Shown here: piece after piece, positions 42,581 to 51,382 of the stretch
Layout of the letters: the number at the start of each line of letters is the position of its first letter
Numbering within the stretch: position 1 is the stretch's first letter
Source: an uncultured Dysosmobacter sp.
GTDB taxonomy: Bacteria > Bacillota > Clostridia > Oscillospirales > Oscillospiraceae
NCBI GenBank assembly: GCA_934590165.1
Contig: CAKTOO010000001.1
Span: 62,001-126,000, forward strand
Length of the DNA: 64,000 bases
Direction of reading: 5' to 3'
Notes under the pieces: model-generated
Told to the model about the DNA's origin: nothing
Database searches by the model: none
Seen by the model: the letters and a program-made list of their open reading frames with translations, nothing else
Translations under genes and position numbers: made by a program

Positions 42581-42652
42581 ACTAAAAACTGCGGCGGCCA
42601 CTTTTTCCCGGCTGGGCGCTGCTTGATGAAAACAGCAGGAGGTATCTGAATC

Positions 42653-43474
42653 ATGCCCTACACGTATGAATATTTTCAAAAGAGCGCCGATTTCCTGAAA
42701 GAAAAGGTGGACTTCACTCCGGAGATCGCCATCATCCTGGGCTCCTGCCTGGGCCCCTTCGCCCAGGAAATTGAAAACCCCGTGGTGGTGGATTACAAGG
42801 ACATCCCCAATTTCCTGGTGTCCACCGTGGCCTCCCACGCCGGAAAGCTCATCTTCGGCACCATCTGCGGCCGCAAGGTGGTGTGCATGTCCGGCCGGTT
42901 CCACTCCTATGAGGGCTATGACTTCGAGCAGTTGGTCATCCCCATCCGGGTGTTCAAGCTGCTGGGCGTCAAAACCACCATCCTCACCAATGCCGCCGGC
43001 GCCGTCAACACCGGCTACCGCCCCGGCGACGTGATGATCATCTCCGACCACATCAAGCTCAACGGCAACAGTCCCCTCCGGGGCCCCAATGTGGACGAGT
43101 TCGGCCCCCGCTTCTTCGACGTCTCCCGGATGTACACCCCGGAGCTGAGGAAGATCGCCCTGGACTGCGCCGCGGGCACCGGCATCCGGGTCCACGAGGG
43201 CGTGTATATGTTCTTCACCGGTCCCCAGTTTGAGACCCCCGCCGAGATCCGGGCCGCCCGCATCCTGGGCGCCGACGCCGTTGGCATGTCCACCGTCACC
43301 GAGGCCCTGACCGCCGCCCACTGCGGTATGCCCCTGCTGGCCCTGTCCGTCATGACCAACATGGCCGCCGGCGTGCTGGACCGCCCCCTGACCACCGAGG
43401 AGGTAGACGAGACCTCCAAGGTCATCGCCGGTCCCTTCAGCGACTACATGAAGAAGATCGTCGCCGCCATCTGA
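42653..43474 (+). CDS. Purine nucleoside phosphorylase (trimeric type)
   Basis: 273 residues. Splits purine nucleosides with phosphate to base and ribose 1-phosphate. Family marks: ILGSCLGPFAQEI (phosphate loop), STVASHAGKLIFG, MSGRFHSYEGY, LTNAAGAVN, GPQFETPAEIRAARILGADAVGMST and the late MTNMAAG. The next gene is an MTA/SAH-type deaminase 28 bp away; its product, an inosine analogue, is a natural substrate for PNP. Confidence 0.94.
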   Translation: MPYTYEYFQKSADFLKEKVDFTPEIAIILGSCLGPFAQEIENPVVVDYKDIPNFLVSTVASHAGKLIFGTICGRKVVCMSGRFHSYEGYDFEQLVIPIRVFKLLGVKTTILTNAAGAVNTGYRPGDVMIISDHIKLNGNSPLRGPNVDEFGPRFFDVSRMYTPELRKIALDCAAGTGIRVHEGVYMFFTGPQFETPAEIRAARILGADAVGMSTVTEALTAAHCGMPLLALSVMTNMAAGVLDRPLTTEEVDETSKVIAGPFSDYMKKIVAAI

Positions 43475-43502
43475 CATCCTGCTGAGAAAGAAGGAACCTT
43501 CC

Positions 43503-44801
43503 GTGAAACTGCTTTTGAAAAACTGTGACATTCTGGCCGCTGACGGCGACGGCTACCGCTGGCTGAAAAGCGCCTATCTCGGCATCGACGGCAGCGTCAT
43601 CGACTATATCGGCGAAAGCCGTCCCCAGGCAGACTATGGCCGGGAAAAGGACATGTCCGGCCGCCTGCTGGCCCCCGGTCTCATCAACTGCCACGGCCAC
43701 ACCGCCATGACGCTGCTGCGGGGCGTGGGCAGCGATCTGCCCCTGCAGGAGTGGCTGTTTGAAAAAATGATGCCCATTGAGGACCAGTTCACCGCCCGGG
43801 ACATCCAGGTGGGCAACGCCCTGGCCCTGCTGGAGATGATCTCCACCGGCACCACCAGCTATTCCGACATGTACTTCCACGCGGACACCGCCGTGGAAAA
43901 CGCTGTGGCAGCGGGCATGAAGGCCAATCTCTGCCGGCCCAACCAGTGCTTCAACAAGGAGGAGACCTACGCCCAGAACACCCGGGCCAAGGAGTCCATC
44001 CAGCTGTTCAAGAACTGCAACGGCATGGCCGACGGCCGCATCCTCATCGACTTCGCCATCCACGCCGAGTACACCAACTTTCCCCACATCGTGGAAGCGT
44101 ACAGCGCCGACTGCAAGGCCCTGGGCGGCCGCATGCACATCCACCTGTCCGAGACGAAGAAGGAGCATGACGAGTGCGTGGCCAAGTACGGCAAGACCCC
44201 GGCCCGGTGGTTCAACGACCTGGGCACCTTCGACTCCCCCACCTTTGCCGCCCACTGCGTGTGGGTAACGGAGGAGGACATGGCCATCATGCGTGAAAAG
44301 GGCGTCAGCCCCGTCCACAACCCCACCAGCAACATGAAGCTAGGCAGCGGCTTCGCCCCCATCCCCCGGATGCTGGAGCTGGGGCTGAACGTGGCCCTGG
44401 GCACCGACGGCGCCGCCAGCAACAACAACCTCAACATGATGGAGGAAATGCACCTGGCCGCCGTGCTCCACAACGGCTTCACCCAGGACCCCACCCTCAT
44501 GAAGCCCGCCCAGGTGCTGAACATGGCCACCCGCAACGGCGCCAGGCTCCAGGGGCGGAGCGACACCGGCGCCCTGGAGGTGGGCAAAAAAGCGGACATC
44601 ATCGCCATCGACCTGACCCGTCCCCACCTGTTCCCCAACATTGACCCTCTGGCCCTCATGACCTACTCCGCCCAGGGCAGCGACGTGGTCATGACCATGG
44701 TGGACGGCCGCATCCTCTATGAAAACGGCGAGTTTTTGACGCTGGACGCCGACCGCATTCTCCACGCCGCCAAGACCTGCGTGGACCGCCTGTACCGCTG
44801 A
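43503..44801 (+). CDS. Amidohydrolase, MTA/SAH deaminase type
   Basis: 432 residues. Metal-dependent deaminase: HGHTAMTLLRG (HxH), MHIHLSETKKEHDE, AAHCVWVTEEDM and GTDGAASNNNLNM are the metal ligands and active-site Asp. This sequence class acts on 5'-methylthioadenosine, S-adenosylhomocysteine or adenosine. Start is GTG 43503 with AAAGGAA upstream. In an operon with PNP, which fits conversion of methylthioadenosine to methylthioinosine and then to base plus methylthioribose 1-phosphate. Substrate preference is inference. Confidence 0.9.
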   Translation: MKLLLKNCDILAADGDGYRWLKSAYLGIDGSVIDYIGESRPQADYGREKDMSGRLLAPGLINCHGHTAMTLLRGVGSDLPLQEWLFEKMMPIEDQFTARDIQVGNALALLEMISTGTTSYSDMYFHADTAVENAVAAGMKANLCRPNQCFNKEETYAQNTRAKESIQLFKNCNGMADGRILIDFAIHAEYTNFPHIVEAYSADCKALGGRMHIHLSETKKEHDECVAKYGKTPARWFNDLGTFDSPTFAAHCVWVTEEDMAIMREKGVSPVHNPTSNMKLGSGFAPIPRMLELGLNVALGTDGAASNNNLNMMEEMHLAAVLHNGFTQDPTLMKPAQVLNMATRNGARLQGRSDTGALEVGKKADIIAIDLTRPHLFPNIDPLALMTYSAQGSDVVMTMVDGRILYENGEFLTLDADRILHAAKTCVDRLYR

Positions 44802-44808
44802 AGCGCAT

Positions 44809-44843
44809 AAAAAAGGTCCCCGGAAAGTTCCGGGGACCTTTTT
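44809..44843. terminator. Bidirectional terminator
   Basis: AAAAAGGTCCCCGGAA-agt-TTCCGGGGACCTTTTT, between the deaminase gene and the convergent DeoR-type gene. Confidence 0.92.
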
Positions 44844-44844
44844 C

Positions 44845-45612
44845 TTATTCGTTGGAGCCGTCCAGCACCTTCACCTTGTTCTCGGCGAACAGCTTCCGCC
44901 ACTCCCGGTCCAAAGGCCGGTCCGTGATGACGTAGTCCAGCTGGTCGATGCCGCAGACGGTGATGAATCCGGATTTGCCGAACTTGGTGTGGTCCGCCAG
45001 CAGATACACGCTGTCGGCGTTTTCAATGACGGTCTGGCGGACGTTGGCGATGGTCTCATAGGCGTCGTTGACGCCCCGGAGAGGGTCGATGGCCCGGCAG
45101 GACAAAAAGGCTTTGTCCACGCAGTGCTGCTGGAGGTAACGCACAGTCTCCAGGCCGGAAAAGCCCTCGATACCGCTGTGGTACGTGCCGCCGGTACACA
45201 CCAGCTGGATATTGTAGCAGTCGGACAGTTGGCCGATGACCCGGTAGGAGTTGGTGACCACCGTCAAGGGCATCTGGCGGATCTCGTCGCACAGGGCCAG
45301 GGCCGTGGTGGAGTGGTCGATGAAAATGCAGTCGTTGGGACAGATCTGGGCCACCGCTCGGCGGCAGATGGCCTTTTTCTCGTCCACAAACAGCTCGCTT
45401 TTCACGGTGTTGGGCACAAAATCCGTCTTCCGGTCCTTCACCATGGCGCCGCCGTAGGACCGCAGAAGGAAGCCCTCCTTCTCCAGGGCCTCAAAATCCC
45501 GGCGGATGGTCTGGCCGCTGACCTGGAACCGCCGCGCCATTTCCAAAACGGAAGCGCTTTTGTGCTCCAGCATATATTTTTTCAGTTCTTCTCTTCTCTG
45601 GGCTGTCATCAT
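44845..45612 (-). CDS. DeoR/GlpR family transcriptional regulator
   Basis: 255 residues from ATG 45612 (a second ATG follows directly). N-terminal DeoR HTH (AQRREELKKYMLEHKSASVL, SGQTIRRDFEALEKEGFLLR with YGGAM), then the DeoR C-terminal sensor domain, which usually binds a phosphorylated sugar (IFIDHSTTALALCDEI, VVTNSYRVIGQL, DHTKFGKSGFI). Sits between the purine salvage genes and a divergent alcohol dehydrogenase, so a pentose- or methylthioribose-phosphate effector is plausible but unproved. Confidence 0.9.
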   Translation of the reverse strand: MMTAQRREELKKYMLEHKSASVLEMARRFQVSGQTIRRDFEALEKEGFLLRSYGGAMVKDRKTDFVPNTVKSELFVDEKKAICRRAVAQICPNDCIFIDHSTTALALCDEIRQMPLTVVTNSYRVIGQLSDCYNIQLVCTGGTYHSGIEGFSGLETVRYLQQHCVDKAFLSCRAIDPLRGVNDAYETIANVRQTVIENADSVYLLADHTKFGKSGFITVCGIDQLDYVITDRPLDREWRKLFAENKVKVLDGSNE

Positions 45613-45641
45613 AATGGTTTGGTTCCCCTTCTCCCGGCTTT

Positions 45642-45655
45642 GTGGAATATTCCAC
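45642..45655. promoter_or_regulatory. Possible DeoR-type operator
   Basis: Perfect palindrome GTGGAATATTCCAC in the leader of the DeoR-type gene, with a related imperfect GTGGAA/TTCCGC pair about 50 bases upstream. Confidence 0.45.
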
Positions 45656-45773
45656 TTTTTTGATCGTTGTTGTTTCTTTTTCTGAGCTTTCCTGAAATTC
45701 GTGGAATTTTTCATTCCGCCTCAGCCAGACAGTTTCTCTTTTTCGCGTTCTCTTTCCACAGTTTTTCTTCCCT

Positions 45774-45802
45774 ATTATGGCACACGGCGCTTTTTTCGTC
45801 AA
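45774..45802 (-). promoter_or_regulatory. Promoter of the DeoR-type gene
   Basis: Leftward -35 TTGACG at 45802-45797, a 17-nt spacer, -10 CATAAT at 45779-45774. Confidence 0.7.
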
Positions 45803-45855
45803 CGAAAACTTCCGTTCATTTCGATAGCACGCCTCGCATCCGAAGGCTCCCTTTG

Positions 45856-45884
45856 TTGACTGTTGTTGTTTTTTGTGGTACTAT
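45856..45884 (+). promoter_or_regulatory. Promoter of the iron alcohol dehydrogenase gene
   Basis: -35 TTGACT at 45856-45861, a 17-nt spacer, -10 TACTAT at 45879-45884. The leader that follows has two GC hairpins (CCCGCCGGCGGG and CGCTGCGGCGCAGCG). Confidence 0.65.
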
Positions 45885-45961
45885 TGAAAAGAACATCAGC
45901 CCGCCGGCGGGCGGGAAACAAAAAATCGCTGCGGCGCAGCGGGAAGGGTCGGTTCAAACCT

Positions 45962-47125
45962 ATGAAAAATTTCACCTATTCCATTTCCACGGTGGTCCAT
46001 TTCGGCAAAGGCCAGATCAGCAAGCTGGGCGGTGAGATCGCCAGCCGTGCCAGCCGGGTGCTGGTGGTCTACGGCGGCGGCAGCATCAAGCGCAACGGCG
46101 TGTATGACGGCGCAACGTCCCAGCTGAAGGAGCACGGCATTGAATGGGTCGAGCTGGGCGGCGTGGAGCCCAATCCCCGCATCACCACCGTCCGCAAGGG
46201 CGTGGAGCTGTGCCGCCAGCACGGGCTGGACGGCGTACTGGCCCTGGGCGGCGGCAGCGTCATCGACTGCTCCAAGGCCATTGCCGCCGGCGCCTGCTAT
46301 GACGGCGACCCCTGGGATTTCCCCGCTGGGAAGGCTGTGCCTGAGAAGGCCCTGCCCATCTTCACGGTGCTGACCATGGCCGCCACCGGCTCCGAGATGG
46401 ACAACATCGCCGTCATCTCCGACATGGACACCAACGAAAAGCTGGCCTTCGGCGCCCCCGCCTGCCTGCCCTCCGTGTCCATCCTGGACCCCACCTACAC
46501 CTGCTCTCTGCCCGCCTCCCAGACGGCAGCCGGCACGGCGGACATCATGTCCCATACCTTTGAGAACTATTTCAGCCCCATTGAGACCTCCTATCTGGCG
46601 GACAGCATGGCGGAGGCCATTTTAAAGGCCTGCATCCACTACGGCCCCAAGGCTCTGGAAACCCCCGATGACTATGAGGCCCGGGCCAACCTCATGTGGT
46701 GCGCCTCCTGGGCCATCAACGGTTTTTTGGACATGGGCAAGCCCGTGGCCTGGAGCGTTCACGCCATCGAGCACGAGCTTTCCGCCTTCTACGACATCAC
46801 CCACGGCGTGGGCCTGGCCATCCTGACCCCCAACTGGATGCGCTATGTGCTCAATGACCAGACGGAGCACCGCTTCGCCGCCTACGGCGTCAACGTCTGG
46901 GGCCTAGACCCCCAGCTGCCCCAGCGGGAGCTGGCGGAGGCCGCCATTGACAAGACCCGGGCCTTCTTCAACTCCCTGGGCCTGCCCGCCACACTGCGGG
47001 AGGTGGGCATCGACGCGGAGAAGCTGCCCCTCATGGCCAAGAAGGCCCGCACCGCCAACTTTGACCGCACCTTTGTCTCCCTCAGCGAGGAGGATATCCT
47101 GAACATTTTGAAGATGAGCCTGTGA
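45962..47125 (+). CDS. Iron-containing alcohol dehydrogenase (butanol dehydrogenase type)
   Basis: 387 residues from ATG 45962; a longer frame upstream runs through leader hairpins. Rossmann-like N-terminal domain with VVYGGGSIKRNGVYD and GGGSVIDCSKAIAAG; the metal-binding His/Asp set lies in DIMSHTFENYF, WSVHAIEHELSAF and DITHGVGLA. Reduces aldehydes to alcohols with NAD(P)H. Divergent from the DeoR-type regulator and convergent with methylthioribose kinase, so it could reduce the aldehyde from a deoxy- or methylthio-pentose shunt as well as butyraldehyde. Confidence 0.92.
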   Translation: MKNFTYSISTVVHFGKGQISKLGGEIASRASRVLVVYGGGSIKRNGVYDGATSQLKEHGIEWVELGGVEPNPRITTVRKGVELCRQHGLDGVLALGGGSVIDCSKAIAAGACYDGDPWDFPAGKAVPEKALPIFTVLTMAATGSEMDNIAVISDMDTNEKLAFGAPACLPSVSILDPTYTCSLPASQTAAGTADIMSHTFENYFSPIETSYLADSMAEAILKACIHYGPKALETPDDYEARANLMWCASWAINGFLDMGKPVAWSVHAIEHELSAFYDITHGVGLAILTPNWMRYVLNDQTEHRFAAYGVNVWGLDPQLPQRELAEAAIDKTRAFFNSLGLPATLREVGIDAEKLPLMAKKARTANFDRTFVSLSEEDILNILKMSL

Positions 47126-47137
47126 TCCTAATAATGT

Positions 47138-47182
47138 GAAAAAGCCCGCCCCGGTAGCTACGCTCCCGGGGCGGGCTTTTTC
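47138..47182. terminator. Bidirectional terminator
   Basis: AAAAAGCCCGCCCCGG, 10-base loop, CCGGGGCGGGCTTTTT with a bulge; shared by the alcohol dehydrogenase and mtnK genes. Confidence 0.9.
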
Positions 47183-47187
47183 AGTTT

Positions 47188-48393
47188 TTATGCCAGGATC
47201 AGGCGGAAGGCCTCCGTGACCTGGCGGCCGCCTGCCAGCCGCTCCCGCTCCTTGATGAGCAGGATGCCCAGCTTGATGAGGGCCCGCTCCATGGGCAGGC
47301 GCAGGGCCGAGTCCGTGACGGTGCTGACCTCCGCCACCTTGGAGCTGCCCACGGTGCGGCGGATGATCTCCGTACCGGCGTAGCCGAAGGAGTCCGCCAT
47401 AACGCCGTCCAGATACGCCTTGCGGAACGCCGCCGTCCGGTAGAAGGGGAACCGGACCGTTTCCCCGTAGACCTGCTCCAGCTTCTCCCGGGTCAGGTCC
47501 ACCACCTCCCGGATGGTCCGCTCCAAGGCTGCGGCGGTCTCCGTCTCCTCCGGCTTGGTGAAGGCCCAGTTGGCCCAGGAGAAGAACAGGTTGCCCACCA
47601 CATTGCCGATGTCATAGCCCATGGGGCCGTAAAAGGCGAATTCGGGATCGATGACCTTGATGCCGGTTTCGTTGGCAAACACGGAACCGGAGTGGAGGTC
47701 TCCGTGGATGAGGGCCTGGGCGCAGTTCATGAAACGGTCCCGCAGCTGGCCCACCTGGGCGTGGAGCGCCTCGTCCCGGTAAAGGTGCTCCTCCACAAAG
47801 GCCTCGTTGCCGGGGGTGATGTCATTGGTATGGCGGAAGTCGTAATAGGGCTCCGTCAGCACCAGCAGCTCCGTGATGTCGCACAGCTCCGGGTTGGTGA
47901 AGAACTTCACCCGGCGCTTTTTTTCCTGCCGGTCCACCACCAGATCCGTGGTGGGCAGGAGGGTCCTGGCCAGGAAGGTGGAGAGGTTCTCCGCCAGGTG
48001 GCCGTACACATGGCCCGCCGCCAGCTCCTTGCGAAGGTTGCCGTAGGCGGAGATATCCTCCATGGACAGGGCCGCCATGGTCTCGTCATAGCGGTACACC
48101 TCCGGCACGAAGCCGGGGGCCAGCTCTCCCTCCAGCCGCAGGATCTCCGCCTCGATCTTGCTGCGGGTAATGTCCAGGGGCCGCCCGGAGGACCGCAGCA
48201 GCTTGTCCGCCTGCTTGATGATGACGGAGCGGCCGCTCTCCTTGGACCACACTTTGAATACGTAGTTGATGTTGCCGTCGCCGATCTCCGTGCAGGCGGT
48301 GTCCTCCTCCGGCCGGAAGGTCCCCAGTACCTCCACGGCATACCGCTGCGCATCCTTCGGCTTCATCAAAAAGAATTCCTGAAAACCCTTCAT
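47188..48393 (-). CDS. mtnK: S-methyl-5-thioribose kinase
   Basis: 401 residues. Phosphorylates methylthioribose to the 1-phosphate in sulfur salvage. Family marks: EIGDGNINYVFKV (nucleotide loop), VIIKQADKLLR, ALIHGDLHSGSVF (catalytic) and IDPEFAFYGPMGYDIGN. Last gene of a leftward operon with cytidine deaminase and a nucleoside phosphorylase, which fits a shared job in nucleoside breakdown. The isomerase MtnA is not in the window. Confidence 0.93.
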   Translation of the reverse strand: MKGFQEFFLMKPKDAQRYAVEVLGTFRPEEDTACTEIGDGNINYVFKVWSKESGRSVIIKQADKLLRSSGRPLDITRSKIEAEILRLEGELAPGFVPEVYRYDETMAALSMEDISAYGNLRKELAAGHVYGHLAENLSTFLARTLLPTTDLVVDRQEKKRRVKFFTNPELCDITELLVLTEPYYDFRHTNDITPGNEAFVEEHLYRDEALHAQVGQLRDRFMNCAQALIHGDLHSGSVFANETGIKVIDPEFAFYGPMGYDIGNVVGNLFFSWANWAFTKPEETETAAALERTIREVVDLTREKLEQVYGETVRFPFYRTAAFRKAYLDGVMADSFGYAGTEIIRRTVGSSKVAEVSTVTDSALRLPMERALIKLGILLIKERERLAGGRQVTEAFRLILA

Positions 48394-48430
48394 ATTGCGT
48401 TCCCTCTTTCTTTTTACATTATGAATTGGT

Positions 48431-48841
48431 TTACTGCTGTTTGTCCCGTCCGCTGCCCATAAAGGCCATGGGCAGCAGCTCCGCCGCCGTCATCTCCACC
48501 ACCTCGGTGCCGGCGGCGTTTGCCATGATGACCAGAATATCCGGGTCAAAATCCACCAGATACTGCCGGCAGAAGGCGCAGGGAGAGACCGGCTTTTCCG
48601 CGTCGGACACCACGGCGATGGCCTCGAAGTCCGTGTGTCCCATAGACACGGCCTTCACCATGGCGGTGCGCTCGGCGCAGATGCTGGAGAGGGTGGTGTG
48701 GAGCTCCACGTTGCAGCCGGTGACGATGTCGCCGCTTCTCGTCAGCAGGGCCGCCCCCACATGAAAGCCGCTGAAGGCGCGGGCGTTGTGGCGGGCCTCC
48801 GCCGCCATGGCGATGAGCTGCCGCTTCAGTGCCTGGTCCAT
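48431..48841 (-). CDS. cdd: Cytidine deaminase
   Basis: 136 residues from ATG 48841. Zinc enzyme turning (deoxy)cytidine into (deoxy)uridine: CNVELHTTLSSICAERTAM (CAE zinc/Glu motif) and PCAFCRQ (two zinc cysteines), plus FSGFHVGAALLT. Starts 9 bp after the uridine phosphorylase-like gene, which would use its product. Confidence 0.95.
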   Translation of the reverse strand: MDQALKRQLIAMAAEARHNARAFSGFHVGAALLTRSGDIVTGCNVELHTTLSSICAERTAMVKAVSMGHTDFEAIAVVSDAEKPVSPCAFCRQYLVDFDPDILVIMANAAGTEVVEMTAAELLPMAFMGSGRDKQQ

Positions 48842-48849
48842 GGCGCCCC

Positions 48850-49683
48850 TCACAGTCCGGGGAAGTAGTATTTCTTCCCCTGTTCCGCCTTTTTCTGGTC
48901 CCACTCCGTCAGGACGCGGACGGCCTCCGCGCCCACCAGACAGGCGTTGTACTCCCCTTCCGGTGTCTCGTCCCATTCGCCGGTGATGCGCTGGGCCACC
49001 ACGGAGGCGCACATGGCCGCCCGCTTGCCGAAAATGCGGCTGAGGGTGGTGACGGTGGCGCCCTCCATTTCAAAGTTCAGCACCCCCGCCTGCCGCAGGT
49101 CCTCGAACTCCGCGTCCAGCCGGGAGGGCCGGTAGCCGCCGTACGTGGTGCGGCACTGGCCGGTATAGAAGGAAGCGCAGGTGCAGCCGGTGCCCACGTG
49201 ATACCGCAGGCCCAGGTTCTCGCAGGCCTGGACCAGAGCCAGCACCACCTCATAGGAGGCGGCGGCCGGGTACTCCTCCCGGACGTACAGCCGGGAGGTG
49301 CCGTCCAGGCGAACGTTGGAGTCGTTAATGATGATGTCGCCGATGCGGATATTCTCCTGAATGGCGCCGGTGGTGCCCACCCGGATAAACGTATGGGCTC
49401 CCCGGGCGGCCAGGTCTGTCAGGGTGCACTCCGTGCTGGGGCCGCCGATGCCCGTGGACCAGGCGCCCAGTTCCGCACCCTTGTAGGTGCCCACCGCCGC
49501 CGTCAGTCCCCGGGACAATGTGTACAGCTTCGCGCCGTCCCACTGGGCCGCCATCTTGGGCACCCGGTTGGGGTCTCCCGGCAGCAGCACGTATCCCGGC
49601 GCCCGTTCCGGCGCGGCTTCGTCCACATGGCCCAGCTCCGAGGCGGACAGCCCCCGGCGGGCCTCTTCGATCTGCTTGCTCAC
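48850..49683 (-). CDS. Nucleoside phosphorylase (uridine phosphorylase-like)
   Basis: 277 residues from GTG 49683, preferred because GGAGG is 7 bases upstream; the ATG at 49698 overlaps that site. NP-I fold: VLLPGDPNRVPKMA (phosphate), FIRVGTTGAIQ, GVLNFEMEGATV (ribose/metal) and ending KKYYFPGL. Probably splits uridine to uracil and ribose 1-phosphate; closely related enzymes act on purines. First gene of the udp-cdd-mtnK operon. Confidence 0.88.
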   Translation of the reverse strand: MSKQIEEARRGLSASELGHVDEAAPERAPGYVLLPGDPNRVPKMAAQWDGAKLYTLSRGLTAAVGTYKGAELGAWSTGIGGPSTECTLTDLAARGAHTFIRVGTTGAIQENIRIGDIIINDSNVRLDGTSRLYVREEYPAAASYEVVLALVQACENLGLRYHVGTGCTCASFYTGQCRTTYGGYRPSRLDAEFEDLRQAGVLNFEMEGATVTTLSRIFGKRAAMCASVVAQRITGEWDETPEGEYNACLVGAEAVRVLTEWDQKKAEQGKKYYFPGL

Positions 49684-49757
49684 TGTGCATCCCTCCATGC
49701 TCTGTGATTCATTTTCGGCCTTTTCAGCCGCGCTTCCGCAGCCTGTTCTTGTGTTGT

Positions 49758-49786
49758 ATTATTATGGTTTTCTGTCCGTTTGTCAA
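49758..49786 (-). promoter_or_regulatory. Promoter of the uridine phosphorylase-cdd-mtnK operon
   Basis: Leftward -35 TTGACA at 49786-49781, a 17-nt spacer, -10 AATAAT at 49763-49758. Confidence 0.75.
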
Positions 49787-49899
49787 TATTGACTGCGTGT
49801 GGCGCCGTCAGTATTGTTGTTTTTCGCAAATTCGATAGTTTCTTTTTTGTTTAATTGTGTTGAATTTGTGTGGGGCCTTCTACTTTTTTAAAACTCAAA

Positions 49900-49929
49900 T
49901 TGACAAAATGCTCTGCCGCGTTCTATAAT
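49900..49929 (+). promoter_or_regulatory. Promoter of the BMP-type binding protein gene
   Basis: -35 TTGACA at 49900-49905, an 18-nt spacer, -10 TATAAT at 49924-49929. The leader contains a GTCGCCT/AGGCGGC stem near 49950-49980; no purine riboswitch core is present. Confidence 0.8.
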
Positions 49930-50035
49930 ATCAATTAAACGGAGAATTTTGTCGCCTGCTTTCCTGTTATTTGAGGCGGCGAAGGAGTTCTTCCTTTCCC
50001 ACATTCCAAAATGAATAAAAGTTGGAGGAAAAAAC

Positions 50036-51112
50036 ATGAAAAAGGCTCTTGCACTGTTCCTGGCCTTGGTGCTGACCATGTCTTTGATGACGGCCTGCGG
50101 CTCCAAGAAGGAGGAGACCCCCGCTGCCGCTCCCGAGAGCGGTGAAACCAGCAGCGAAGCCCTGCCCGGCGAGGGCATGAAGATCGCCCTGGTGTGCGAA
50201 AAGGTCGGCACTCAGGTGTTCCTGACCCAGATGGTGGATGCTCTGAACGAGGCCGCTGAGAAGTACGGCTTTGAGCCCACCGTGGCCGAGTGCGCCGACA
50301 GCGCCGCGTTTGAGGACAACATGCGCGCCCTGGTGGCTGAGGATTATGACCTCATCATCGGCGGCGGCTGGCAGGCCGGCGATGCCATCAACAAGGTCGC
50401 CACCGAGTATCCCGACGCCGCCAACTACGCCCTGATCGACTCCGAGGTGGAGGCTGAGAGCGTCAAGTGCATCTCCTACCGCGAGCAGGAGGGCGCCTAC
50501 CTCATCGGTGCCCTGGCCGCCTTGACCACCGACGGTGAGTCCCACACTTACGGCGCCGTCCACGTCAACGAGGGCCCCGGCTCCTGGAAGTGGCGCTATG
50601 GCTACATGGAGGGCGTGAAGTCCATCGATCCCGATGCCCAGTTCGTGTTCAACTATGTCGGCTCCTACTCCGATCCCGCCAAGGCCAAGGAGCTGGCCAT
50701 CCAGCAGTATGAGCAGGGCTGCGTGTTCATCAACTCCGCCGCCGCCGGCGGCGACAGCGGCACCTTCGAGGCCGCCAAGGAGAAGGGCTTCTACACCTCC
50801 GGCCAGGACGTGGACCTGACTGACCCCGAGAACCCCTACATCGTCTCCTCTCAGATCAAGGACACCTATCAGTCCGTGTGGAACCTGATCGACGAGTTCT
50901 TCAGCGGCAACTACACCAATGACAACTCCGTCTGGGGCGTTGCCGAAGGCACCATCGGCGCCGTGTATGTCACCCACGAGACCGCCAACCCCAGAAGCGA
51001 GCGTCTGAGCGATGATGATATTGCTTATCTGAAGCAGGTTGCCGACGATATCCGCACCGGCAAGCTGGACCTGACCAACTATCCCACCGAGGAAGAGTAT
51101 TTCGCTGGCTAA
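50036..51112 (+). CDS. BMP family nucleoside-binding lipoprotein
   Basis: 358 residues. Lipoprotein signal with lipobox LMTAC (Cys 21), an acidic/Ser-rich linker, then the BmpA/PnrA-type periplasmic-binding fold: MKIALVCEKVGTQVFLTQMV, DLIIGGGWQAGDAINKVA, YGAVHVNEGPGSWKWRYGYM, VFINSAAAGGDSGTFEAAKE. Captures purine or pyrimidine nucleosides outside the cell for the ABC permeases encoded downstream. Codon use is strongly C-ending, suggesting high expression, and a terminator separates it from the ATPase gene. GGAGG ribosome site. Confidence 0.93.
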   Translation: MKKALALFLALVLTMSLMTACGSKKEETPAAAPESGETSSEALPGEGMKIALVCEKVGTQVFLTQMVDALNEAAEKYGFEPTVAECADSAAFEDNMRALVAEDYDLIIGGGWQAGDAINKVATEYPDAANYALIDSEVEAESVKCISYREQEGAYLIGALAALTTDGESHTYGAVHVNEGPGSWKWRYGYMEGVKSIDPDAQFVFNYVGSYSDPAKAKELAIQQYEQGCVFINSAAAGGDSGTFEAAKEKGFYTSGQDVDLTDPENPYIVSSQIKDTYQSVWNLIDEFFSGNYTNDNSVWGVAEGTIGAVYVTHETANPRSERLSDDDIAYLKQVADDIRTGKLDLTNYPTEEEYFAG

Positions 51113-51175
51113 GCCTGTTACAAGGAAGTCTGCTTGGAAGGGTCCGTCCGGCCCTTCCGAATCCCAAGCCTCACA

Positions 51176-51216
51176 AAAGCAGACGGGAAGATCGTTTCTT
51201 CCCGTCTGCTTTTTTC
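51176..51216 (+). terminator. Intra-operon terminator after the binding protein
   Basis: AAAGCAGACGGGAAG-atcgttt-CTTCCCGTCTGCTTTTTT. Probably partial, giving more binding protein than transporter. Confidence 0.9.
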
Positions 51217-51382
51217 TAAGGCAACACCGCATTATGCGGCAAGAGCGATTTGCGAGCAAATTTTGCGTCAGACAAAGGCGCAATTTTGCAGGAATTCTGG
51301 GCGTATTTCAAAAAATTGCAACGCATGGATGGCGCAAAATTTCCGCAAAGCGCCGCCGATGCATTTGTGCGGTACTGCCTTA
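51217..51382. mobile_element. MITE-like element, 166 bp, with terminal inverted repeats
   Basis: Ends TAAGGCAacACCGCAttATGC (51217-51237) and GCATttgTGCGGTacTGCCTTA (51361-51382) are inverted copies of each other; the inside is AT-rich with many GCAAAATTT-like words and no coding frame. It inserted between the binding-protein terminator and the ATPase gene. I recall similar sequences scattered through gut Clostridia genomes, but could not search. Confidence 0.75.

Noticed and set aside
49900..50035. Purine riboswitch in the leader of the nucleoside-binding protein gene.
   Set aside because: The conserved junction and loop sequences of purine riboswitches are not present; only a simple stem is seen.
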